Origin: a virus
Strand: one strand, 5' to 3'
Virus record (IMG/VR): IMGVR_UViG_3300034068_000549
Span: 1-21,669 of that record
Length of the DNA stretch: 21,669 nucleotides
Shown in pieces: positions 1 to 8,328 of this stretch. A program made the position numbers and the translations under genes. Position 1 is the stretch's first letter. Every line of letters begins with the position of its first letter. The notes under the pieces are model-generated. The model was not told the DNA's origin and did not search any database. It saw only the letters and a program-made list of their open reading frames with translations.

Positions 1-75
1 GCTACTATTACGATAGATATTAACACACATTACGATGGAAGTAATTACATTGTATTTGCAATAAACATAATATAA
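1..75 (+). CDS. C-terminal end of an upstream late gene (partial)
   Basis: Frame 1 is open from the first base and ends in TAA at 73-75, giving 24 residues rich in Ile, Thr, Asn and Tyr that look like a beta-strand tail. The stop overlaps the next start as TAATG, a common translational-coupling arrangement in phage late operons, so this is probably the 3' end of another virion gene. The function cannot be told from this fragment. That the frame is coding is an inference from the overlap and the lack of any other leader for the next gene. Confidence 0.55.
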   Translation, partial: ATITIDINTHYDGSNYIVFAINII

Positions 76-3000
76 TGGAAGAGATAAAAGCACCAAAGAA
101 AGAAAGGAAATTTTTAAAAGCCATTGGCAATATCGGCAAAGTTTTAGCAGAGGAATTAGTCATGGGAATAGCAAGAAAGTTTATCGGCAAAGCCATTGAC
201 AAAGTAGGCAACAAAAAACAAGGACTTGTTATTGCTTTTCTTTTGGTGGCAGGAATATCTTATGCCTCTATTGATTCGATTCCTTACCCAATTACAGGCA
301 ACAAACAAAGATTAGGTTTTCAGACTACCGGAAACGGCTTGGTATGGAGAGGTCTTGTTTCTGACACAATAACTAAGCCGACAAGCTATGCAGATAAGAA
401 TGTAAAAGCCTATTTAGTGTTAGATAGTGTAACGGGGAGTATATATGTTTGGAAACAAGGCGCCTGGGCATCTTTAGTAGGTGGCGGCTCATTTACGCAG
501 CCTGTTGACTCTTTATTTTTTGATACAAGTGTTTCACCTAACAATGTTGACACGGCTAAAATGCGATGGGATTCGGAGTTAGGTACAGTTGTTTTGGGAA
601 TGTATGATGCCGTGCCTAATGAAATAGGATTTAAAAACTTTTGGCTTGTCAAGAATCAGACAGGCTCAACCATTACAAAAGGAAGTCTTGTTTATGCTAA
701 TGGCACGGTTGGAGCAAGTGGAAGAATAACGATTGCAAAATTTATAGCCAATGGCACAATAGATGCAAAATTGCTATTAGGAATAACCGCACACGATTTA
801 ACTAATGGAGAAGATGGCTATGTTATTTCCTTTGGCAAGATAAGGCAAGTTAACACTGATACATTTGCGGCTGGTGCTATTCTTTATCCTTCGCCAACTA
901 CTGCTGGTGTTTGGACAGATGTTGAGCCAGTTGCACCAAACATTGATATGCCTATTGGCTTTTGTATAAATTCATCTTCAAACAATGGTACAATTTCAAT
1001 TCGTGTGGCATCGGGTTATGCATTGCATGAGCTTCATGATGTTGCAATCACGTCACCTTCTGCAAACGCAAGTTTATATTATAAAAGTGGATTATGGCGA
1101 GACACAACGCCAACACTTTTAGTAAGTGACACGGCTGCAATGTTAGCCAACTACGCAACTAAAGCATACGCAGATACAACTGGTCGATTATATGCAAGAC
1201 AGGATTATACCACAGGCGTAACAACGTCAACTTTAACTTGGACACAAACAGACACTTTAATTCCTGGGGGAGTTACCTTTATTCAAGTGTATCGCAACGG
1301 ACAAATCTTATTACCTTCTCAATACACCGTACCAACGTCAACAAGCGTGGTTATTTCAGCTTCATCATTTAAAGTTAACGATAATTACACGGTAATTTTT
1401 CCCCGTGGTGGTGGTGCTGGTTCCGGTGGAGGATCTGGAAGCCTTACTTCAATTTCAGGCGGAACGGGAATAATAGTTAATCCTAATCCAATAACAACCA
1501 CGGGCACAGTATCGGCTGACCTTTCTGTATTAATGGAATTAACCGATACGACTTTATTAAACCTTACTTCCAGATTTGCATCAAAATTAAACTCAGCTGA
1601 CACGGCTTCATTATCAAATAGAATAGATGCAAAAGGAACGGGCACGGTTACAAGTGTAGGTTCAGGCTTCGGCTTGCTTGGAGGAACAATAACAACGACG
1701 GGAACTTTGCGTTTAGATACGTCAACCATATACGCAAGGTTACAGGATTCAATAAACGTTGCCATTGGTGGCGATACCATAAAGATTTTAAAACAAGAAT
1801 ATCAACCAGCCTTATCAAGTGTTTTGACGTGGACAATAACGCCTAAATTTCCTATCCAATTAAAGGCTTATATTTTGGTATTTAGGAATGGACAACTTTT
1901 AAACAATGACCAGTATAATTTAACTGACACAAATAAAATTACCATTGTTTCGACATCTTTTAAAGTAGGTGCTAATTATACGGTTGCAACGGTTAGCGGT
2001 ATTGGTTCGGTCGGTTCGGCTCAAGGAGGAAATCCAATCTATCCAGAGGCAGGCATTGCACTATCTACGGGCACAACTTGGGCATCTTCAATCACAAATA
2101 ATTCGAGTAATTGGAATACCGCATTTACCGACAGACTAAAATGGGATGGAGGTAGCACTGATTTAATTGCATCTACAGGTCGAACAAGTTTAGGAGGTTC
2201 GACTATTGGACAGTCAATATTTACATTAACTAATCCTTCAGCCATTACTTTCCCAAGGTTTAATGTTGACAATAGTGTTTCGGCTTTATCTGCTACTGAC
2301 TTTCGTACAGCCATAGGAGCAGGAGTAGGAAGTGGTAATGGTACTGTAACAAGTGTAACGGTTTCCGCAACAAGTGGAAATCCTTTATCTATTTTAAATA
2401 CAACTACCACTCCAATCATTGAATTATTAAGTGCAACAAGTGGAAGAAATGGGTATTTAACCTCAACGGATTGGACTACATTCAATAATAAACAAAGTGC
2501 TTTAGGATTTACTCCAGCAAATAGCACAATCACCATAGGAACAACCGCACCATTACAAGGTGGAGGAAATTTGACGGGAGATAGAACTATATCTATTTTA
2601 TCTGCATCTCAAACTCAAAGCGGTATAGTAACCACAACTTCACAATTATTTGGTGGTAGTAAAGTTTTTAAAAATCGTGTGACTATTGATTCCCTATTAT
2701 TTCTAAATACTACAACTGATATACCAACTCAAATACTTGGATTAAACACAACTAGTGGAGTAAATTCTGTTGGTAGATTTACTTTAGGTTCTGGATTAAA
2801 TATAACTTTAGGTGGCACATTACAAGCTGATACTTCATTTTTATTTACGCAGTCCGATACTTTAAGCCTTAACCTTACTTCCAGATTTGCGGCAAAGCAA
2901 AACACATTAACCAACCCAGTTACTGGCACAGGAACAACAAACACTTTGCCATTATTTACAGGCACATCTACATTAGGTAATTCTGTCATTCAAGAAAGCA

Positions 3001-3815
3001 GCGGAAATATTGGGATTAATACTACTCCTTTTGCCTCATTGACTTTAGGTCAGGGTAAAAATATAATGTTAGATGCAAGTTCAAATAATGTGCCGCGGTT
3101 ATTATTTTACGAAACAAATGCAAGAAATGAAAACGACGTCCAATTTGGTGCAAAAATACAATACAATTCCCCGAGTGATAGATTAGAATTTGTAATGCGC
3201 GATTCATTCTCAGCCGACCCAAGTGGCGATGAATTGGCAATTTCAATTGTAAGACAAACGGGAAATGTTACTATTCATAAACCAACAACTTTGTCAAGTA
3301 CACTTGCTGTTCAAAGTGATATAACCGAAAACGGCAACAATGTTCTTACAAGTGCGGATACTACAACAATGTTAGCGCCGTACATTGAACGTGGCGACAC
3401 GGCTACAATGCTAAATCCTTATTGGAGGTCTGGAAGATTTTCGGGAACATTGCCTATTGCCAACGGTGGAACTGGTGCGGAAAGTGCATCGGTGGCAAGA
3501 ACTACTTTGGCGGTTGGTTATCTATTCATTGAAGTAACTGCAGGTACAGTTGCTACACTTACAAGTAATAGAGTATCTCTTGTAAATACAGGAGGATCTT
3601 TAACAACACAATTAGATTTAACGACTGCAACTAATGGAAGAATGTACATGATTAAAAACCTTGCAAGTGGAACAATTGTCAGCACGGCATCAAATGTAAT
3701 ACCTTTTAACGGTGGTTCGGCTGGTACTGCAATTTTAGGCGCTGGTAACGTTACCCCTCAATGGTGTACATTAGTTGCAGATGGTACAAATTGGCATATA
3801 ATGCAAAGAAATTAA
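75..3815 (+). CDS. Large phage tail fibre-like protein
   Basis: A 1246-residue protein rich in Thr, Ser, Gly and Asn, typical of receptor-binding fibres. Residues about 9-48 are basic and amphipathic, followed by one hydrophobic segment (about 50-66). A module at about 75-140 is homologous to the N-terminus of the next gene. A beta-rich module containing RNGQ occurs twice (about 384-443 and 582-640). Gly-rich hinges, two LNLTSRFA repeats, a FNNKQSALGFTP motif, several DTA/DT-x-M-L repeats and a PIANGGTG motif (about 1127-1134) follow; these are recurrent in phage fibres. The start overlaps the preceding stop (TAATG). The membrane segment is unusual for a fibre and may mean membrane insertion before assembly. 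Being a fibre is inferred from composition and motifs; no enzymatic domain is seen. Confidence 0.8.
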   Translation: MEEIKAPKKERKFLKAIGNIGKVLAEELVMGIARKFIGKAIDKVGNKKQGLVIAFLLVAGISYASIDSIPYPITGNKQRLGFQTTGNGLVWRGLVSDTITKPTSYADKNVKAYLVLDSVTGSIYVWKQGAWASLVGGGSFTQPVDSLFFDTSVSPNNVDTAKMRWDSELGTVVLGMYDAVPNEIGFKNFWLVKNQTGSTITKGSLVYANGTVGASGRITIAKFIANGTIDAKLLLGITAHDLTNGEDGYVISFGKIRQVNTDTFAAGAILYPSPTTAGVWTDVEPVAPNIDMPIGFCINSSSNNGTISIRVASGYALHELHDVAITSPSANASLYYKSGLWRDTTPTLLVSDTAAMLANYATKAYADTTGRLYARQDYTTGVTTSTLTWTQTDTLIPGGVTFIQVYRNGQILLPSQYTVPTSTSVVISASSFKVNDNYTVIFPRGGGAGSGGGSGSLTSISGGTGIIVNPNPITTTGTVSADLSVLMELTDTTLLNLTSRFASKLNSADTASLSNRIDAKGTGTVTSVGSGFGLLGGTITTTGTLRLDTSTIYARLQDSINVAIGGDTIKILKQEYQPALSSVLTWTITPKFPIQLKAYILVFRNGQLLNNDQYNLTDTNKITIVSTSFKVGANYTVATVSGIGSVGSAQGGNPIYPEAGIALSTGTTWASSITNNSSNWNTAFTDRLKWDGGSTDLIASTGRTSLGGSTIGQSIFTLTNPSAITFPRFNVDNSVSALSATDFRTAIGAGVGSGNGTVTSVTVSATSGNPLSILNTTTTPIIELLSATSGRNGYLTSTDWTTFNNKQSALGFTPANSTITIGTTAPLQGGGNLTGDRTISILSASQTQSGIVTTTSQLFGGSKVFKNRVTIDSLLFLNTTTDIPTQILGLNTTSGVNSVGRFTLGSGLNITLGGTLQADTSFLFTQSDTLSLNLTSRFAAKQNTLTNPVTGTGTTNTLPLFTGTSTLGNSVIQESSGNIGINTTPFASLTLGQGKNIMLDASSNNVPRLLFYETNARNENDVQFGAKIQYNSPSDRLEFVMRDSFSADPSGDELAISIVRQTGNVTIHKPTTLSSTLAVQSDITENGNNVLTSADTTTMLAPYIERGDTATMLNPYWRSGRFSGTLPIANGGTGAESASVARTTLAVGYLFIEVTAGTVATLTSNRVSLVNTGGSLTTQLDLTTATNGRMYMIKNLASGTIVSTASNVIPFNGGSAGTAILGAGNVTPQWCTLVADGTNWHIMQRN

Positions 3816-3825
3816 AAACATAAAC

Positions 3826-5754
3826 ATGAAACAACTCCTTTTCCTCTTCCTCTTCCTTTTGCCTTGTCTTGCATGGGCACAGTACCCGAGCAATGGTAAT
3901 CAAAAGATAACGCTCGGAGAACAGAGTACTGCCGATGGGCTGGTGTATCGAGGCTTAGCGGCTGACACAAATGTCATTACACCATTTAGCGATACAAGTG
4001 CGTACATCATTCTTGATACGGTAAACAACAGGTTTTTTCATTATAAAATAAATACAAATGTTTGGAGCGTGGCAGGTGGCGGTGATACAACATCCATAGC
4101 ATACGTTAACACTTATGGCGCACAAACGGTAAATGGTGCTAAGACATTAACCTCAAATTTAATTTTAAAAAACAGTCAAGAGCCATCAAGGGCAGCGATT
4201 GTCACCACGCAAGGCTTTGCAGCTGATACGACAAATTGGACGCGTGGCACAGGTTGGACATTTAACGGAACACAGGCAGTAGCAACGGCAGCAACGGGAG
4301 ATTTAACTTACACGCCTTCATTAACCGTTACAAGTGGCAATGCGTATGAAATTACATACACGCTTACAGGTTATACAGCTGGAACATTAACAGTAGCTTT
4401 TGGTAATGTGAGTTTAGCTTTACCAACACAAAATGCAACGGCAAACGTAATTTTATTATTACCAACAATCGCAACAGGTGGTTTTCGATTTACTACTTCA
4501 TCATTTACGGGAAATCTTGACGATATTACAGTCGTCCAAATATCAAATCCTGCGCCTGTTTTATTTGCAGGGCAAGACGATGGATCTGCAACTTTGTATA
4601 GTTCATTAAGAATGCCAAATAGCACAACATTTGCTTTTGGTGGAGGTGCAATTTATACAACAGGAAGTAATAATGCAGCTATTGGTGTAAATGCACTTCG
4701 AGCTAATACAACAGGAAGTAACAATGTAGCAAATGGTCAAAGCGCACTTCAAAATAATACAAAAGGTATTAGTAATGTTGCTAATGGTGTAAGTGCACTT
4801 CGAGCTAATACAACAGGAAGTAATAATGTGGCTAATGGTGCAGGCGCACTTCTAAATAATACAACAGGAGATGGTAATGTTGCTAATGGTCAAAGCGCAC
4901 TTCAAAATAATACAACAGGTTCTGAAAATATAGCTAATGGTGTAAATGCACTTCTAAATAATACAACAGGAAATCTTAATGTTGCTAATGGCTCAAGTGC
5001 ACTTCGAAATAATACAACAGGAAGTAAAAATGTTGCTAATGGTGTAAGTGCACTTCGAGGTAATACAACAGGAAGTAATAATATAGCTACTGGTGAAAGT
5101 GCACTTTATAACCCCAGCGAATCATTGACAGGCTCAGATAATATTGCGATAGGTGCATTTGCAGCTGATAATATTAGGTCTACAGCCACTCGCAACGTAG
5201 TTATTGGCAGTTACCTTGATTTACCTGTTCAAGATGGCTCATATCAAGGTGTTTATCAAAATGCTTTATTTATAACAGGTGCAAGTGGCACGGGAACAAC
5301 CATAGCAGGTAATGTAGGTATAGCCGTTAACACTCCTACCGCACGCCTTCACCTTGTAGCAGGCACGGCAACGGCATCCACCGCACCATTAAAATTTACA
5401 AGTGGTGTTAATCTTACAACCGCTGAGGCTGGATCGATGGAATTTAATGGAACAAATCTTTTCTTTTCCCCATCTACAACAAGACACACAGTCAACCACG
5501 GATTAACAGGTTCAGCAACATTGAATTTTCCATCAACTACAACTTTGTTATCAGCTGATTTAACAATTACAGTAACAGGCGCGGCAGACGGTGACGTTGT
5601 GTCCCTTGGCGTTCCCAATGGTGCTGTGAATGCAAATACGTGTTATACTGCATGGGTATCAACCGCAAACACGGTGACGGTAAGATTTAATAATTATTCA
5701 AGTGGTACAGTTGACCCAGCTTCAGCATTATTTAAAGTATTCGTAACAAAATAA
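3826..5754 (+). CDS. Secreted-type tail fibre/adhesin with YadA-head-like repeats
   Basis: A 642-residue protein. It begins with a clear Sec signal peptide (MKQLLF..., hydrophobic to about residue 16, cleavage after AWA before Q). Residues about 22-92 repeat the N-terminal module of the preceding fibre gene (GLVYRGLAADT here, GLVWRGLVSDT there). Residues about 136-240 resemble a beta-sandwich carbohydrate-binding-like domain. Nine repeats of 17 residues (about 278-430, pattern NTTGSNNVANGxSAL) match the head repeats of YadA-type trimeric adhesins. The last 160 residues begin with NVGIAVNTPTARLHL and then a TAPLKFTSG stretch, both common at the ends of Bacteroidota phage fibres. It lies 10 bases after the first fibre gene with an A-rich leader. 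Role inferred: trimeric host-binding fibre; a secreted adhesin is the alternative. Confidence 0.8.
   Translation: MKQLLFLFLFLLPCLAWAQYPSNGNQKITLGEQSTADGLVYRGLAADTNVITPFSDTSAYIILDTVNNRFFHYKINTNVWSVAGGGDTTSIAYVNTYGAQTVNGAKTLTSNLILKNSQEPSRAAIVTTQGFAADTTNWTRGTGWTFNGTQAVATAATGDLTYTPSLTVTSGNAYEITYTLTGYTAGTLTVAFGNVSLALPTQNATANVILLLPTIATGGFRFTTSSFTGNLDDITVVQISNPAPVLFAGQDDGSATLYSSLRMPNSTTFAFGGGAIYTTGSNNAAIGVNALRANTTGSNNVANGQSALQNNTKGISNVANGVSALRANTTGSNNVANGAGALLNNTTGDGNVANGQSALQNNTTGSENIANGVNALLNNTTGNLNVANGSSALRNNTTGSKNVANGVSALRGNTTGSNNIATGESALYNPSESLTGSDNIAIGAFAADNIRSTATRNVVIGSYLDLPVQDGSYQGVYQNALFITGASGTGTTIAGNVGIAVNTPTARLHLVAGTATASTAPLKFTSGVNLTTAEAGSMEFNGTNLFFSPSTTRHTVNHGLTGSATLNFPSTTTLLSADLTITVTGAADGDVVSLGVPNGAVNANTCYTAWVSTANTVTVRFNNYSSGTVDPASALFKVFVTK
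4657..5115 (+). repeat. Nine in-frame 51-bp repeats in the fibre gene
   Basis: Nine consecutive units of 51 bp encode the 17-residue YadA-head-like repeats. Some copies are nearly identical: 4774-4827 and 5029-5082, five units apart, differ at one base in 54. Others differ at several codons, so the array has probably grown or been homogenised by internal recombination. Confidence 0.9.
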
Positions 5755-5764
5755 ATTTATCATA

Positions 5765-6376
5765 ATGAAAAGAATTATTTATTTCATAGCCTTGTTTTAC
5801 TCCAGCTTTACAATGGCTCAAAATCAGGTTTTTGATACGACTTATGTTTTGCCGTTAAACGGAAAATTTTACTTAGTAAACAGAATTGAGTATGATGATG
5901 AATCTTACTATGAAAAAATGACAATGATTGGTGACACGGCTCAATTTTACTTATCAGCGTTGCAAAAGTTTGAAAGCACGGCAAACAGTTTTGCCAACTT
6001 TGTGAATGGTTCATATTTTTATGGCAAGGAAACAACTGGAGCGATAAGGGAGAATGCAGGCATTGAATCAATCACGGGCAAAAGTCCTATTGATACATTG
6101 GGCGTGCGTACCTTTGAATTTCTTTCAAATGATAAGTTTAAATGGGTTATTAACAACGTTCCGATTACATTTACAATCACGGCAAATAAGGTACTAAGAT
6201 ACACAGTGGAAGCAACGGCGGCGCGGACAATGTTTGGATTTGGAAAGAATATGATACGCCTTACAAGTTACCCAACGACAGGTAGCTTTCTTGATTTGTA
6301 TTGGGATGAAGGGAGAAAATTATACGTTTCACAGGATGGTAAAATAAACCTCCGAAGAATATCTGCAACACGATGA
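5765..6376 (+). CDS. Secreted hypothetical protein of the late operon
   Basis: A 203-residue protein starting with a signal peptide (MKRIIYFIALFYSSFTMAQ, probable cleavage before the final Gln). The mature part is mixed alpha/beta and ends in a basic RRISATR tail. I do not recognise a family. It sits 10 bases after the fibre gene and overlaps the holin start by four bases (ATGA), so it is translated with the lysis genes. It could be a minor tail component, a spanin-like or envelope-acting protein, or a superinfection factor; the sequence does not decide. No lipobox Cys is visible, so a lipoprotein is unlikely. Confidence 0.7.
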   Translation: MKRIIYFIALFYSSFTMAQNQVFDTTYVLPLNGKFYLVNRIEYDDESYYEKMTMIGDTAQFYLSALQKFESTANSFANFVNGSYFYGKETTGAIRENAGIESITGKSPIDTLGVRTFEFLSNDKFKWVINNVPITFTITANKVLRYTVEATAARTMFGFGKNMIRLTSYPTTGSFLDLYWDEGRKLYVSQDGKINLRRISATR

Positions 6377-6777
6377 AAACAACTTTAATCAATCTTTTGC
6401 ACCTTGGGTGGGAAAAAATAACATACGCCATTTGTTGCGGCTGGATATTTTCATTTTTTGTTCCGATTAAAGGATTTTTGATTTTTACAATCTTCGTTGT
6501 TTTTGCGGACATGGGAACGGGAATCATGGCTGCAAAAAAGGAAGGGCAAAAGATAAATAGCCGTGGACTTTATCGGACAATAGAAAAAATAGTAGTGTAT
6601 TTTTGTGCTATCCTTATTTTTGAAGGTGCAAGAAATACTTTTAGCCTTCCTTTTAACATTACATACATGGCAGCGTTTTTAATTGCAACGGTGGAGTTAT
6701 ATTCCATTTCGGAAAATATAAAACGTATCACGGGTGTAAATCTGGGCGTTTTAATCACACGTTTTTTTAATCGTTAA
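6373..6777 (+). CDS. Phage holin (holin 4 family-like)
   Basis: A 134-residue membrane protein. It has hydrophobic segments at about residues 17-33, 35-52 and 72-102, with the motif DMGTGIMAAKKEGQKINSRGL between segments two and three. That pattern (small residues, A-x-K-x-G, S-x-G) is characteristic of the Phage_holin_4_1/toxin-secretion holin family. Holins form the inner-membrane lesion that lets the endolysin reach peptidoglycan. The gene overlaps the preceding stop (ATGA) and lies one small gene ahead of the amidase, the usual lysis-cassette arrangement. The short basic tail (TRFFNR) is also usual for holins. Confidence 0.85.
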   Translation: MKTTLINLLHLGWEKITYAICCGWIFSFFVPIKGFLIFTIFVVFADMGTGIMAAKKEGQKINSRGLYRTIEKIVVYFCAILIFEGARNTFSLPFNITYMAAFLIATVELYSISENIKRITGVNLGVLITRFFNR

Positions 6778-6787
6778 AATAAATAAT

Positions 6788-7081
6788 ATGCAGACTAATT
6801 TAAAAGAAGCATTAAAAAGTGCAGACGGAATAAAATCACCAATGGGTGACATCGCTTGTTACTCAATGAACTTTGCGGAACTTGCAAGTGAAATTAATGT
6901 TCATCTTGAGGGAAACAAAGTGAAATTTACTTGGCGTGAATATATCCAACTTGCTCAAATCATTTGGGATAAAATTAAAGAAACAAGCCGCGAATGTGCT
7001 GGGAAGGAGATTGAAGTAAAATTACCTGCAAAGCTATCATTGATAAGCGCGGCTTTTGCCCTTATTGGTTTTAAATTATAG
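6788..7081 (+). CDS. Small hypothetical protein in the lysis cassette
   Basis: A 97-residue soluble-looking protein with no clear membrane segment except a mildly hydrophobic C-terminus (LSLISAAFALIGFKL). Ten bases separate it from the holin, and an A-rich leader precedes the ATG. I recognise no domain. Its position between holin and endolysin suggests a lysis accessory or regulatory role, but that is positional inference only. Confidence 0.7.
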   Translation: MQTNLKEALKSADGIKSPMGDIACYSMNFAELASEINVHLEGNKVKFTWREYIQLAQIIWDKIKETSRECAGKEIEVKLPAKLSLISAAFALIGFKL

Positions 7082-7107
7082 GCGCAGAGAATCGCTACCT
7101 TAGTGCC

Positions 7108-7137
7108 AAGGGGATAGGATTAATTTCTTATCCCCTT
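7108..7137 (+). terminator. Stem-loop before the amidase gene
   Basis: A perfect 9-bp stem (AAGGGGATA at 7108-7116 with TATCCCCTT at 7129-7137) around a 12-base loop. It is followed by AAAAATATAAAAT, not a U-tract, so on the + strand it is more likely an mRNA-stabilising or partial-termination hairpin than a strong terminator. It ends 13 bases before the amidase ATG. Confidence 0.55.
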
Positions 7138-7150
7138 AAAAATATAAAAT

Positions 7151-7813
7151 ATGAAAGCAAATGAATTTTTAATATGCCTTGATGCCGGGCATGGTGGCAT
7201 GAGAAACGGAACGGGCCCAGAGAAATATGTTACCTATCCTTCAAAGTGCTACCAACATCGCACAGGCAAGTTTCATTCCTATGGATGGTTTTTTGAGGGA
7301 GTGTTTAATCGCTCTTTAGCTAACTATTTAGAGCAGTACCTTCTTGACTATGGCTTTAAAGTTAAAAAGATATACGAGCCTATCAATGACACAACATTGA
7401 ATAAACGCTGCCAACTTGCCAACTCCTACGCATCGGTAGCCAAACACTCTGTACTTGTTTCTATTCATGGCAATGCTGCCGCAGCAACAACTGCCAGAGG
7501 ATGGGAGATATTTACATCACCAGGAGAAACAAAAGCGGATCTCCTTGCAACTTGCATCGGGGAGCAGGTGAAAAATGCTACACCAGGCTGGGTGCATAGA
7601 GCTGATTATTTAGATGGAGATTTGGATAGGGAGGCAAGGTTTACCATGCTTACCAATGTGTCAATGCCTGCGGTGTTGTCTGAGAATGGATTCTTTACCA
7701 ATTATTCTGATGCTGGTTTAATGATTGATTTGTCTTGGCAGCAGAGTATTGCTAAAGCGCACGCAAAGGGCATCTTAGACTACGCTGTGCAGCAAGGTGT
7801 ACAATGGGAATAA
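7151..7813 (+). CDS. Endolysin: N-acetylmuramoyl-L-alanine amidase
   Basis: A 220-residue zinc amidase of the Amidase_3 family, which cuts the bond between MurNAc and the L-Ala of peptidoglycan stem peptides. The zinc ligands are visible in order: His14 in LDAGHGG, Glu49 in FFEGVFN, and His106 in SIHGNAA. The catalytic Glu178 lies in LSENGFFTN. The catalytic domain fills the whole protein. No signal peptide or cell-wall-binding domain is present, so it depends on the holin for access. The start follows an A-rich leader and a stem-loop. It is the last + gene before the convergent junction. Confidence 0.93.
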   Translation: MKANEFLICLDAGHGGMRNGTGPEKYVTYPSKCYQHRTGKFHSYGWFFEGVFNRSLANYLEQYLLDYGFKVKKIYEPINDTTLNKRCQLANSYASVAKHSVLVSIHGNAAAATTARGWEIFTSPGETKADLLATCIGEQVKNATPGWVHRADYLDGDLDREARFTMLTNVSMPAVLSENGFFTNYSDAGLMIDLSWQQSIAKAHAKGILDYAVQQGVQWE

Positions 7814-7841
7814 AAAAGGCGCAAGTATCTCTCTTGCGCCT
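7812..7841. terminator. Bidirectional intrinsic terminator
   Basis: A 9-bp GC-rich stem (AGGCGCAAG at 7817-7825 with CTTGCGCCT at 7833-7841) and a 7-base loop. A run of six A at 7812-7817 overlaps the base of the stem and reads as a U-tract on the - strand; TCTT follows on the + strand. It lies between the convergent amidase gene and the leftward operon ending at 7869, the expected place for a shared terminator. It is stronger for the - direction. Confidence 0.85.
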
Positions 7842-7868
7842 CTTAAACACCTTAAACATCAACAAACA

Positions 7869-8171
7869 CTAATTAACAACTATATCCTGCAATAACTTAT
7901 TTAATAATCTAACGGCAGATTCTTTGACATCCTCTTTCTCGTTGTTTATTTTAACTACCTGCCATAACAAAGATACCATTCTTTCCGGATTCATATACTG
8001 GTAAAATTGTTTGTTTCTTTCATCTTTTGAATTATAAAAAGATACAAGTGTTGATGCGGAGGATACGACATTATTTGTCTTTATTCCTTTTGGATACTTT
8101 GCTATCATAGCATCACAAAGTGCTATCTGCTTTTTATCCAGTCCATAGTTTTTAGCAGCCATGTGTTCCAA
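7869..8171 (-). CDS. Hypothetical protein, end of the leftward operon
   Basis: A 100-residue, mainly helical protein with no family I recognise. Two starts are possible: 8171 (MEHMAAKN) and 8162 (MAAKN). Either overlaps the 3' end of the 58-residue gene upstream, by 20 or 11 bases. It is the last gene before the shared terminator. It follows the RuvC-like resolvase with only a small ORF between, so a recombination or packaging accessory role is possible but unsupported. Confidence 0.7.
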   Translation of the reverse strand: MEHMAAKNYGLDKKQIALCDAMIAKYPKGIKTNNVVSSASTLVSFYNSKDERNKQFYQYMNPERMVSLLWQVVKINNEKEDVKESAVRLLNKLLQDIVVN

Positions 8172-8328
8172 TTTTTAGTAGTGTGAGTTTAGTTTTCTCT
8201 TGTTTCATGCGATGTTCAATAATGCCCATAAACCATTTATCTTGTTTTCTCCGATCCTTCATTGATTCGGCTATGTATATTTGTTCAAGATTGTTAAGAC
8301 GTTTCCTAATTACTTTTTCCTGTATCAT
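8152..8328 (-). CDS. 58-residue basic helical protein
   Basis: A short frame of 58 codons plus stop. Its ATG at 8328 overlaps the TGA of the resolvase gene as ATGA, a strong sign of coupled translation. It fills a gap that would otherwise be empty in a tightly packed operon. The protein starts MIQEKVIRKR, is rich in Lys, Arg, Glu and Gln, and looks helical, perhaps coiled-coil. Its end (THGC) overlaps the next gene by up to 20 bases. No function is recognised. Coding status rests on the overlap and gap-filling. Confidence 0.6.
   Translation of the reverse strand: MIQEKVIRKRLNNLEQIYIAESMKDRRKQDKWFMGIIEHRMKQEKTKLTLLKIGTHGC

Noticed and set aside
1385-3246. Long open frames on the - strand opposite the large fibre gene
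   Set aside because: They mirror a Thr/Ser/Asn-rich coding frame, give Val/Pro-rich unlikely proteins, and oppose a clear late-operon gene.
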